Below, in pieces: positions 25,345 to 32,376 of a stretch of DNA of 36,396 nt (the stretch's first letter is position 1; each line of letters begins with the position of its first letter). The notes beneath the pieces were generated by a model. It was not told the origin of the DNA and made no database searches. It worked only from the letters and a program-made list of their open reading frames with translations. The stretch lies in contig CAYFPJ010000010.1 of assembly GCA_964344965.1 (NCBI GenBank), positions 1-36,396 of the forward strand. Reading direction: 5' to 3'. This stretch comes from UM-FILTER-37-12 sp964344965. GTDB lineage: Bacteria > Patescibacteriota > Patescibacteriia > Magasanikbacterales > UBA922. The translations under genes and the position numbers were made by a program.

Positions 25345-25851
25345 ATGCAAAGTACAGATCATTATACAGTGTATGAACAGGCTATTCAATTTGTGGCCAG
25401 TTCTTTTTCTGTTTTTTCAAAAGATGATTTTAAACCTGAGATTGTTCATTCGATTAGTACAGGTATGAGGTTGATTGACATGGGTTACGAAGGAGATGTT
25501 GTTGTGGCTGGAATTTTGCAAGAAGTATTTGAGGAGTCAGAAGTAGATGAAGTTGTATTGCGTGAGCGATTTGGTGATCGTGCTACTGGTATTGTTTTGG
25601 CCAACACAAAGAATTCAGAACTAAGTGGTGAAGAAAAAATAAGAGATATTATTGAGCGTTGCGCAGCATTTGGTATGGATGCGCTTATCGTGAAGGCGGC
25701 AGACATTCTCGACAACTACGAATATTTTTCTCGGATAAAAGACAAAGAAAATATTGATTATGACATTAAGCAAGCAGAGGTTTTGTTTTCTGTCACAGAC
25801 GGCGATGGGAGTATTGTATTTGAGAAGTTAAAAACTATCATGAATAAATAA
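25345..25851 (+). CDS. RelA/SpoT-like HD-fold protein lacking the HD pair
   Basis: 168 residues. The pattern MRLIDMGYEGDVVVAGILQEVFEES followed by LRERFGDRATGIVLANT matches the hydrolase part of RelA/SpoT and MESH-type proteins in which H-x-x-x-HD binds metal. Here the usual AALLHDVVED reads AGILQEVFEE, so the His-Asp pair is replaced by Gln-Glu. Later helices with IVKAADILDNYEYFSR keep the conserved KxAD-LxN pattern. Enzymatic activity is therefore doubtful; a regulatory role is possible. Start ATG 25345 avoids overlap with the upstream gene. Confidence 0.6.
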   Translation: MQSTDHYTVYEQAIQFVASSFSVFSKDDFKPEIVHSISTGMRLIDMGYEGDVVVAGILQEVFEESEVDEVVLRERFGDRATGIVLANTKNSELSGEEKIRDIIERCAAFGMDALIVKAADILDNYEYFSRIKDKENIDYDIKQAEVLFSVTDGDGSIVFEKLKTIMNK

Positions 25852-25857
25852 TTTTAT

Positions 25858-26292
25858 ATGCGTTTCGACAATGTCATGAAACCAGCTCGATTTTTTTCTC
25901 GAGCCAGGACTTATTCTATCATTATCCATGATGGTTACGTTTATTTTATCAACACTGGGCCTGGGCTTGATATATACGAAACTGCTTTCGGGAAAAAAAG
26001 ATTTTATAACAAACAAATCATTGAATGGAAAAATAAAAAAGTGGAAGAGGGAGAAAGAAAGATTGATGATTTTTCTCTTGATAAATTGGTAGAAGAGAAA
26101 AATAATTTCAAGATTACAAAAAAGGGATTGCAGGATGTGAAGTTGGATGAATTTGTAAATATTGAAGAGGGGGTGCAAAAAAAATATCCGAGAATAAGAT
26201 TTAAACTAAAAAATAAAAGTTGGAAGTTATTTTTTTTGCAATCTAGTATTGAGGAAGTTGCGGAGTTGATTAAGTTTTTTCAAATTAAATAA
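25858..26292 (+). CDS. Small protein of unknown function
   Basis: 144 residues, not recognised. The N-terminal third is beta-rich (IIIHDGYVYFINTGPG), followed by a charged Lys/Glu segment and a C-terminal stretch (KYPRIRFKLKNKSWKLFFLQSSIEEVAELIKFF) that resembles the last strands and helix of a PH-like domain. Soluble, basic. It lies 6 nt after the HD-like gene and 4 nt before the SucD-like gene, clearly in the same operon. Confidence 0.6.
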   Translation: MRFDNVMKPARFFSRARTYSIIIHDGYVYFINTGPGLDIYETAFGKKRFYNKQIIEWKNKKVEEGERKIDDFSLDKLVEEKNNFKITKKGLQDVKLDEFVNIEEGVQKKYPRIRFKLKNKSWKLFFLQSSIEEVAELIKFFQIK

Positions 26293-26296
26293 GTCT

Positions 26297-27193
26297 ATGT
26301 CAATCCTAATAACAAAACAAACCAAAGTGCTTGTCCAAGGCATCACAGGAAAAGAAGGACAAAAAGCGACCAAAGCGATGCTTGATTATGGTACCAATGT
26401 TATTGGAGGTGTACGTCCTGGTAAGGCTGGCGAGGAAGTTGAAGGAAAGCCAGTTTTTGACACAGTTGCTGATGCTATGTCTGAGATTCAGGATATCACA
26501 GTTTCTGTCATTTACGTGCCACCTTTTGCTGCCAAAGGAGCAATCATGGAAGCGATAGATGCTGGTGTGCCACAGATCAATACTATTATCGAGAGGATCC
26601 CGATCAAAGATACAGCTTATTGTCTCGCGGCTGCCAAAGAAAAAAATATCCAAATTATAGGACCCAGCTCTCTTGGCTATATTTCTCCTGGAGTTGGTCG
26701 GATCGGAGTGGTCGGTGGGTCAGTTGAGCAAGCTAATGAAATATATACTCCAGGTTCAGTAGGAATCATTTCTCGTTCCGGTGGTATGACCAATGAGGTC
26801 AGCTGGCAAATTCGGAAAGCTGGCATGGGTCAGAGTACAGCTGTCCACGTCGGAGGAGACTTGCTGATGGGAACTACCTATGCAGATCTTTTGCGTCTCT
26901 TCGAGGCAGATGAGCAGACTAGGGCTGTCGTAGTATTTGGAGAGCATGGTGGAAGTTATGAATTTGATATTGTGGATTTGATCAAATCTGGTGGATATAC
27001 CAAACCTCTTGTCGTCTATGTTGGTGGTAAGTTCGCCAATACTCTGCCAGAAGGGATGAACATTGGTCATGCTGGAGCCATCGTTGCCAAGGGTCAGGGG
27101 GCAGAAGATAAGGAGAAGGCTTTGTCAGCAGTGGGAGTACATATTGCGGATGATTATGAGAAGTTGGCGGAGATGGTGAAGGATTTTGCATAA
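26297..27193 (+). CDS. ATP-citrate lyase / citryl-CoA synthetase, CoA-binding phosphohistidine subunit
   Basis: 298 residues, SucD-like length. The N-terminal CoA-binding Rossmann domain starts VLVQGITGKEGQKATKAMLDYG. The active-site His is H258 in MNIGHAGAIVAKGQG. The segment GIISRSGGMTNEV resembles ATP-citrate lyase (SRSGGMSNE) more than SucD (SRSGTLTYE), supporting a citrate rather than succinate substrate. It should form citryl-CoA with the ATP-grasp partner at 24045. The lyase part of ACLY is not fused here but is encoded separately at 28447, as in the citryl-CoA synthetase plus lyase arrangement of Hydrogenobacter. Succinyl-CoA synthetase remains the main alternative. Confidence 0.85.
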   Translation: MSILITKQTKVLVQGITGKEGQKATKAMLDYGTNVIGGVRPGKAGEEVEGKPVFDTVADAMSEIQDITVSVIYVPPFAAKGAIMEAIDAGVPQINTIIERIPIKDTAYCLAAAKEKNIQIIGPSSLGYISPGVGRIGVVGGSVEQANEIYTPGSVGIISRSGGMTNEVSWQIRKAGMGQSTAVHVGGDLLMGTTYADLLRLFEADEQTRAVVVFGEHGGSYEFDIVDLIKSGGYTKPLVVYVGGKFANTLPEGMNIGHAGAIVAKGQGAEDKEKALSAVGVHIADDYEKLAEMVKDFA

Positions 27194-27240
27194 AACATGT
27201 ATCACATAACACGTATCACGTAACATGTAGCGCAAGGTTA

Positions 27241-27385
27241 AATCTTTAAGCGGTTTTATTCCTCGATGCTTGCATCGAAAAAGTGAAAACTAACATTGGT
27301 TGAAATAAGATTTTCTGCCAATACCCCGCAGCTTGCTGCGGGGATGGCCCGATGAAGTCTTACTTAAACCAAATTTACTTTTATT
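27241..27385 (+). promoter_or_regulatory. 145-bp structured element, copy D, leader of the 27390 gene
   Basis: Identical to copies A-C. It ends 4 nt before ATG 27390. It lies in the middle of the citrate-lyase gene group, between the CoA-binding subunit and an unknown membrane protein. A spurious frame from TTG 27333 runs through it into the gene. Confidence 0.9.
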
Positions 27386-27389
27386 TAAA

Positions 27390-28397
27390 ATGTCTATCGA
27401 AAATATTATGAAATCAAAAATATTTTTTATAATAGCCTCTCTTGTAGCAGCTTTTTCTCTTGGTTATATTTTTTATTTAGTATACCAAAATAGATCATCA
27501 GATAAGGTGGTATGGAATACCTACGCATCTGCCCTTTCCTTCATAATTGGTATTTTTTTAATACTTTTGCTTAATTTGCCAACCCAAACAAAGAAGACTG
27601 ATATTCCTGTTTCTTATTTTTTTGATTCTGAGAGTTTGGAACCTTTTTTTGGGAAATATGACTTAATTACATTTTATGGACCTTTGACAAAATATAAAGG
27701 ACTACTAGATAGAATCAATGAATCTCATGAAGGGTTGGTCGGACAGGTAATCATGGATAACGATGAAGGGGAGTTTTTTATGGATGTTTTACAGAGACAG
27801 ATACTAGAGAAAATTTATGATCTGAATAAGATAGGCCCTCTTGCAATGGTAGGTAAATATGATTTACCATGGGTTAAACAGATTAATTTTTCTAATATAA
27901 AAGATGGTGTTGGTGTGGAAGAATATTCAAATAAATATAGACAGTTTGTTTGGGATGATTTTCATGATGCATTACCAGAAAATAAATTGTTAAAAATTCC
28001 ATATGATGTAGCTGTTATCGAGGGGGATCCGTTTCCTGATGGAACATACTTACCAAAAGGTATGGAAATAGTTAATATCACCAAAAATTCTTTTGAATTA
28101 AATAATAATTTCGTAAACGTACGCTTTACTTTTGACAAAAGTTTGTCGCCAATCAATTCTTTTAACAAAATTACGTCTAAATTATTTGGTTTTAATGATG
28201 TAGAAAATTTTACGAGGTATAAAATTATTACACATATGATTTCAATAGATACGACATTTAATAAATGGAAGAGTGGACATCCTGATATGGATGGGTATAA
28301 GATTTGGGTCGATACATTGTATGAAAGTTTGAAGAATGATTTTGACGTAGAGAAAATGATGCAAGAGCAAAAACAGAAATATTTGTTTGCAAAGTGA
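27390..28397 (+). CDS. Membrane-anchored protein of unknown function
   Basis: 335 residues. Two hydrophobic segments lie near the N-terminus (about residues 10-30 and 45-65: IFFIIASLVAAFSLGYIFYLVY and LSFIIGIFLILLL), then a soluble domain of about 260 residues. No recognised domain. The ATG at 27390 is chosen because the frame upstream lies inside the 145-bp element. This is one of few starts without T at -1. AT-rich codon use is stronger than in its neighbours. Its role in the citrate-lyase group, if any, is unknown. Confidence 0.7.
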   Translation: MSIENIMKSKIFFIIASLVAAFSLGYIFYLVYQNRSSDKVVWNTYASALSFIIGIFLILLLNLPTQTKKTDIPVSYFFDSESLEPFFGKYDLITFYGPLTKYKGLLDRINESHEGLVGQVIMDNDEGEFFMDVLQRQILEKIYDLNKIGPLAMVGKYDLPWVKQINFSNIKDGVGVEEYSNKYRQFVWDDFHDALPENKLLKIPYDVAVIEGDPFPDGTYLPKGMEIVNITKNSFELNNNFVNVRFTFDKSLSPINSFNKITSKLFGFNDVENFTRYKIITHMISIDTTFNKWKSGHPDMDGYKIWVDTLYESLKNDFDVEKMMQEQKQKYLFAK

Positions 28398-28446
28398 TCA
28401 CAAAAAATTTTTTAATCTTAGTACATTTCTTAATTCTTAGAAAACT

Positions 28447-29187
28447 ATGAAATTTCGTACAAGTATCACAAACATCCAAAACGGCGAAGAAATAATTCGT
28501 GGAGAGAAACTAGAAAACTTAGTGAAAAATCATTCTTTTGTAGAAACTGTTTTTTTGATTCTCATTGGAAAATTGCCAACAGAAAAAGAAAAACACATGC
28601 TCGATGCTATATTGATCAGTGTCATAGACCACGGACCAGGAGTCGCTTCTGCCATGGCAGCACGCATCTCTGCTTCAGCCAAGAACCCCCTCCATTCTTC
28701 ACTTGCTGCTGGCCTACTTGCTTTTGGTGAGAGACATGGTATGGCAGTGGAAGGTGGGATGATCTTTCTCAACGATCAACGAACAAAGATCAACGAACAA
28801 AGTGATTATGATTTAGCATTGGAGATTAAGAAATTAAAAGAGCAAAAATTTAGAATTCCAGGATATGGACATAAAGTTTTTACAGATGTAGATCCGAGAT
28901 CAGAAACACTATTTGCCCTCGCTCGGGAGTTAGAAATTTTTGGCGATCATTGTCAGTTGGCTCATGACGTTCATAGAGAATTGAATGCTATTTCATCTCG
29001 TCAATTACCGATTAATGTAGATGGAGCCATTGCTCCAATTCTTTGTGATATGGGATTTGACAGTAAGCTTGGTAATGGAATATTTTTGATTGGTCGCTTG
29101 CCTGGGCTGATTGCCCATATTGTCGAGGAGAATAATAGTGGGGAGGGGATTCGGAGGATGAGTCAGGATGAAATTGAGTTTGAGTAA
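28447..29187 (+). CDS. Citryl-CoA lyase (citrate-synthase-like)
   Basis: 246 residues, the size of stand-alone citryl-CoA lyase and far shorter than citrate synthase (about 430). LIGKLPTEKE, DHGPGVASAMAARISAS, IPGYGHKVFTDVDPRSE, LPINVDGAIAPILCDMGF and GIFLIGRLPGLIAHIVEENN each parallel the C-terminal domain of ACLY (DHGP, GIGHRVKS, LNVDGLIG, GIFVLGRSMGFIGH). Catalytic candidates are H142 and D192. It should cleave citryl-CoA to acetyl-CoA and oxaloacetate, completing the reaction of the two synthetase-type subunits upstream. A use in the reverse, synthase-like direction cannot be excluded. Confidence 0.85.
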   Translation: MKFRTSITNIQNGEEIIRGEKLENLVKNHSFVETVFLILIGKLPTEKEKHMLDAILISVIDHGPGVASAMAARISASAKNPLHSSLAAGLLAFGERHGMAVEGGMIFLNDQRTKINEQSDYDLALEIKKLKEQKFRIPGYGHKVFTDVDPRSETLFALARELEIFGDHCQLAHDVHRELNAISSRQLPINVDGAIAPILCDMGFDSKLGNGIFLIGRLPGLIAHIVEENNSGEGIRRMSQDEIEFE

Positions 29188-29192
29188 ATAAA

Positions 29193-29221
29193 TTGTCTAA
29201 CTATTAGTTATATTATATAAT
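29193..29221 (+). promoter_or_regulatory. Promoter of the RhuM-Fic gene, TTGTCT-17-TATAAT
   Basis: TTGTCT (29193-29198) and TATAAT (29216-29221) are 17 nt apart. The predicted start near 29228 falls inside the 5' arm of the next hairpin, so this transcript would escape that terminator. Confidence 0.6.
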
Positions 29222-29222
29222 G

Positions 29223-29246
29223 AAAAAGGCAAAATTGGCCTTTTTT
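29223..29246 (+). terminator. Terminator after the citryl-CoA lyase gene
   Basis: AAAAAGGC pairs with GCCTTTTT around AAAATTG and ends in T residues, 4 nt before the next ATG. Confidence 0.7.
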
Positions 29247-29250
29247 ATTT

Positions 29251-30255
29251 ATGCCAAAAAAACAAGAAAAACAAAAAATAATAATCTACTCTACCAAGAG
29301 CGGACCAAAACTCAAAGTGTCTCTGGAAAAAGATACTGTTTGGCTTACGCAAAAACAAATAGCCATGCTTTTTGATGTGCAAAGACCTGCAATCACCAAA
29401 CATATAAAAAATATATTTACATCTGGTGAATTACAAGAAAAAGCAGTATGTTCCATTTTGGAACATACTGCTGAAGATAATAAGGTCTACAAAACACGAT
29501 ACTATAATCTAGACATGATTATTGCTGTAGGGTATCGAGTAAATTCTATACGAGCAACACATTTTCGTATTTGGGCAACCAAAACACTCAAAAAGTATAT
29601 TATAGACGGAATTCTCGTAAATCAAAAAAGGTTGTTAGATTACAGAAAAGAAAAGCTTACAGAGCTAGAAGGGGCAGTAAAATTGTTGCAACAAACTATC
29701 CAAAAACGCACGCTCAAGAGTGATGAGTCAGAAGCGCTTTTGAGACTAATCACAGATTATACGAGCTCTTGGGTATTGTTGCAAAAATACGACACACAGA
29801 AACTCGACATGTGTCTGGTGAGCACAAGAAAAGGAAGGAGATTTACATATATGCAGGCTCGAGAGGTGATAGATGAATTGAAAATAGATTTGATGCAACA
29901 AAAAGAAGCAACAGAACTATTTGGGAATGAGCATAGTGGTGGGTTGCAAAGTATTGTTGGGAATATTTTTCAGACATTTGCCGGGAAGGCACTTTACCCG
30001 AGCATAGAGGAAAAGGCCGCGCACTTACTTTATTTTGTTATAAAAAATCATCCATTTTCCGATGGTAATAAGCGGATCGGGTCTTTTTTGTTTATTTGGT
30101 TTCTCATGAAGAATAATTATTTATTCAACCAAAAAGGCGAGAAAAAAATAAATGAGAACGCGCTGGTGGCCGTCGCTCTACTAGTAGCTGAAAGCGATCC
30201 AAAACAAAAAGATTTGATGGTAAAGTTGGTTGTTAATTTGATAAATAATAGATAG
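29251..30255 (+). CDS. RhuM-family protein with C-terminal Fic domain
   Basis: 334 residues. Residues about 15-130 match the RhuM family (LTQKQIAMLFDVQRPAITKHIKNIF, YYNLDMIIAVGYRVNS), which resembles a DNA-binding or phage-antirepressor-like domain. A helical linker follows. The C-terminal domain has the Fic motif HPFSDGNKRIG with H267, intact for AMP transfer. Such fusions are common in accessory regions and may act as toxins, but no separate antitoxin gene is seen. A perfect 13-bp hairpin (29443-29471) lies within the coding sequence. It carries its own promoter and ends 8 nt before the PHP gene. Confidence 0.88.
   Translation: MPKKQEKQKIIIYSTKSGPKLKVSLEKDTVWLTQKQIAMLFDVQRPAITKHIKNIFTSGELQEKAVCSILEHTAEDNKVYKTRYYNLDMIIAVGYRVNSIRATHFRIWATKTLKKYIIDGILVNQKRLLDYRKEKLTELEGAVKLLQQTIQKRTLKSDESEALLRLITDYTSSWVLLQKYDTQKLDMCLVSTRKGRRFTYMQAREVIDELKIDLMQQKEATELFGNEHSGGLQSIVGNIFQTFAGKALYPSIEEKAAHLLYFVIKNHPFSDGNKRIGSFLFIWFLMKNNYLFNQKGEKKINENALVAVALLVAESDPKQKDLMVKLVVNLINNR
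29443..29471. repeat. 13-bp perfect hairpin inside the RhuM-Fic gene
   Basis: GCAGTATGTTCCA (29443-29455) and TGGAACATACTGC (29459-29471) surround TTT. The encoded residues are consistent with the RhuM family, so it does not look like an insertion. Confidence 0.8.
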
Positions 30256-30263
30256 ATGATTTT

Positions 30264-31613
30264 ATGATCCCAAAAATACTCGACCTTCACATTCACTCCA
30301 AATATTCTCGAGCTTGCTCCAAGCACCTCGAGCTTCCTGTAATTGCCGAGACCTGCCAGACACGAGGGATTGATATCGTAGTGACTGGTGATTTTACACA
30401 TCCGAAGTGGTTTGAACATATGAAGGAGTGGTTGGTTGAGGATACTGCTGGAGTTTATAAGTTGAGACAAAACTTTGGTGTCGAGACCCCCACCGTCCCG
30501 ATTGAATCGGGATCTACTCCCCCGAATAGGGGGAGTGAATATGGCTCTCGTACCAGGTTTATTATTGGAACCGAGTTATCGTGTATCAAGAAACATAAAG
30601 ATAAAACTCGTCGGGTGCATATACTTGTGTTTGCGCCAAATTTGGAAGTGGCGGAAAAGTTTAATAATACTCTTGAGGAGATGGGATTTAATCTAAAGTC
30701 AGATGGCAGACCAATCCTCGGCATTACTTGTAAAGATTTATTACAATTGATGTTAGATATTGATCCGCGCATGGTGATGATCCCAGCTCATGCCTGGACA
30801 CCATGGTTTGGAATTTTTGGTTCGAAGGGCGGTTATGATTCTTTGGAGGAAGCTTTTGATGAACTTGCTCCACATATTTTTGCGATTGAGACTGGTCTCT
30901 CCAGTGATCCGATCATGAATTGGCGTTTGTCTATGCTCGACAACATCACTCTCATTTCCAATTCCGATGCCCATAGCACTCCCAAGCTGGGCCGTGAGGC
31001 CAATGTTTTGAAGTTTAATTCTGAAGAAGAAATAACTTACGACCGCATTTTTGAAATAATTAAAAATGAAGACAAAGAACATTTTTCACACACCATTGAA
31101 TTTTATCCCGAAGAAGGAAAGTATCACTGGGATGGCCACAGGGATTGCAATTTTTCTTGTCCGCCAGAGGAAACAGAAAAGTATAAAGGTATTTGCCCAG
31201 AGTGTCAGAAACCCATGGTGATTGGAGTGGAAAACAGAGTATTTGAATTAGCAGATCGAACTAGAGAGGAGGCCAAAGTTGCGGGAGAGAAAAAAGTTCC
31301 TTACAAGAGTCTTGTCCCGTTGGTAGAGATAATAGCAGACACAGTAGTTAAGGGTTGGAATACCAAAACAGTCTCTACAATTTATAATAAGATGATCAAT
31401 GATCTTGGTAATGAGTTCCATATTTTGCAAGATGTTGGTTTGGCTGACATAGAAAAGTCAGTTGGCAAGGAGATCTCTAGTGCAGTTGATCGAGTGCGCA
31501 GAGGAGATATCCATGTAGTACCTGGGTATGATGGGGAGTTTGGTGTAGTGAAAGTATTTGCGAATAGTGAAGAGCATGGTGGGAAGAAGCAGATAGGGAT
31601 GGAGTTCGATTGA
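30264..31613 (+). CDS. PHP-domain protein (TIGR00375-like) with in-frame palindromic insert
   Basis: 449 residues. The N-terminal PHP phosphoesterase domain shows DLHIHSKYSRA, VVTGDFTHP, HILVFAP, PAHAWTPWFGIFGSKGG, FAIETGLSSDP and LISNSDAHS, which carry the metal-binding His/Asp/Glu. The C-terminal part has a Cys cluster (CNFSC, CPECQKP) and ends in helix-hairpin-like residues. The family is often linked with UvrD-type DNA repair, with no assigned reaction. Residues about 74-92 (ETPTVPIESGSTPPNRG) are encoded by two palindromes at 30496-30536 and interrupt the normally continuous segment between YKLRQ and TRFIIGTE. It probably shares transcription with RhuM-Fic. Confidence 0.85.
   Translation: MIPKILDLHIHSKYSRACSKHLELPVIAETCQTRGIDIVVTGDFTHPKWFEHMKEWLVEDTAGVYKLRQNFGVETPTVPIESGSTPPNRGSEYGSRTRFIIGTELSCIKKHKDKTRRVHILVFAPNLEVAEKFNNTLEEMGFNLKSDGRPILGITCKDLLQLMLDIDPRMVMIPAHAWTPWFGIFGSKGGYDSLEEAFDELAPHIFAIETGLSSDPIMNWRLSMLDNITLISNSDAHSTPKLGREANVLKFNSEEEITYDRIFEIIKNEDKEHFSHTIEFYPEEGKYHWDGHRDCNFSCPPEETEKYKGICPECQKPMVIGVENRVFELADRTREEAKVAGEKKVPYKSLVPLVEIIADTVVKGWNTKTVSTIYNKMINDLGNEFHILQDVGLADIEKSVGKEISSAVDRVRRGDIHVVPGYDGEFGVVKVFANSEEHGGKKQIGMEFD
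30496..30536. repeat. Two palindromes inside the PHP gene
   Basis: TCCCGAT/ATCGGGA (30496-30512) and ACTCCCCC/GGGGGAGT (30516-30536). Both cores occur elsewhere in the window outside genes (TCCCGA type at 18820 and in the 23S intron; CTCCCC type at 3479 and 3581). Confidence 0.85.
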
Positions 31614-31730
31614 GTGTGTAATTTGAGATAGGTTGAGATATATTTAGATAAATAGTCTTCACAGACAGAACAAAAAATAAATATCTCTGTCTATCTCAAT
31701 ATATCTCTACTTATATCTATCCAAAATAAA

Positions 31731-31760
31731 AAATCCCCCGGTATGACCGAGGGATTTTGT
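31731..31760. terminator. Bidirectional terminator between the PHP gene and rplS
   Basis: AAAATCCCCCGGT and ACCGAGGGATTTT form a stem with A/T runs on both sides, serving the convergent genes. The preceding 100 bases hold imperfect repeats of GAGATA/TATCTC on both strands. Confidence 0.8.
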
Positions 31761-31765
31761 GTTTA

Positions 31766-32113
31766 CTACTTACTTTCTTTTTTCTTCCTCACTTCTCGCA
31801 ATTTCTTCTTACTTGTTCTCAGGTGGAGAGCTTTTGCTTTCCTCACTCTCATCTCTCTGACCAATTCTATTTTGGCCACGATCGGTGAGTTTATTGGGAA
31901 TATTTTTTCTACCCCTACACCATTAGAAACTTTACGAACAGTAACCGTGGCACCAGGCTCTTTACCATGTCTTACTGCCAATACTGTGCCTTCAAAGACC
32001 TGGATACGTTCTTTTTCTTCTCCTTTAGAGTTTTTTTCCTTAATTTTTTGGTGTACTTTGACGATCATTCCTGATTTTAGCTCAAGTCTGATGTCTTTGG
32101 TATCTTTGGCCAT
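31766..32113 (-). CDS. rplS: Ribosomal protein bL19
   Basis: 115 residues, the usual length. GMIVKVHQKIKEKN, RIQVFEGTVLAVRHGKEPGATVTVRKVSNGVGVEKIFPINSP and the basic C-terminal helix RKAKALHLR are the L19 signatures. It sits at the 30S-50S interface. It is transcribed alone from a strong promoter, divergent from rpsA. The tail is very rich in Lys. Confidence 0.97.
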   Translation of the reverse strand: MAKDTKDIRLELKSGMIVKVHQKIKEKNSKGEEKERIQVFEGTVLAVRHGKEPGATVTVRKVSNGVGVEKIFPINSPIVAKIELVREMRVRKAKALHLRTSKKKLREVRKKKESK

Positions 32114-32182
32114 ATTGTCTTCTTTGTATTTATTTGAGAGGTTGAGATGTACAGTTCAACATCAAGTATTGATAGTGGCAGT

Positions 32183-32211
32183 ATTCTACCTTGTTTGTTG
32201 TTTTTTGTCAA
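32183..32211 (-). promoter_or_regulatory. Promoter of rplS, TTGACA-17-TAGAAT
   Basis: On the minus strand, TTGACA (32206-32211) and TAGAAT (32183-32188) are 17 nt apart with an A-rich spacer. The leader is about 60 nt. Confidence 0.8.
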
Positions 32212-32272
32212 GACTGAGTTTTTGGCCAATTTAAGCCATTTTTGCTCCAAAACTATCCTGTTTGTCCCAATC

Positions 32273-32301
32273 TTGCTTTTTTGACAACTTTATGGTATAG
32301 T
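32273..32301 (+). promoter_or_regulatory. Promoter of rpsA, TTGCTT-17-TATAGT
   Basis: TTGCTT (32273-32278) and TATAGT (32296-32301) are 17 nt apart. The leader of about 70 nt contains a small CCCC-TTTT-GGGG hairpin (32319-32330) and a CTAACA/TGTTAG stem (32333-32361), possible sites for S1 autoregulation. Confidence 0.6.
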
Positions 32302-32376
32302 TATCCAGCTAATTTATCCCCTTTTGGGGCGCTAACAGTAATATTCGTCTATTGTTAGTTAATTATTATTTTTAAT

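Noticed and set aside
26297..27193. Plain succinyl-CoA synthetase alpha subunit
   Set aside because: SRSGGMTNE and the ACLY-like partner and lyase genes favour the citrate type, although the fold is shared and this stays the main alternative.
27333..27389. N-terminal extension of the 27390 membrane protein
   Set aside because: The added residues are encoded by the 145-bp element, which is non-coding in the other copies.
28447..29187. Truncated citrate synthase pseudogene
   Set aside because: The length and all motifs fit an intact stand-alone citryl-CoA lyase.
29443..29471. Palindromic insertion in the RhuM part
   Set aside because: The residues it encodes are of normal family length and type, so it looks like a coding coincidence or a local RNA hairpin.
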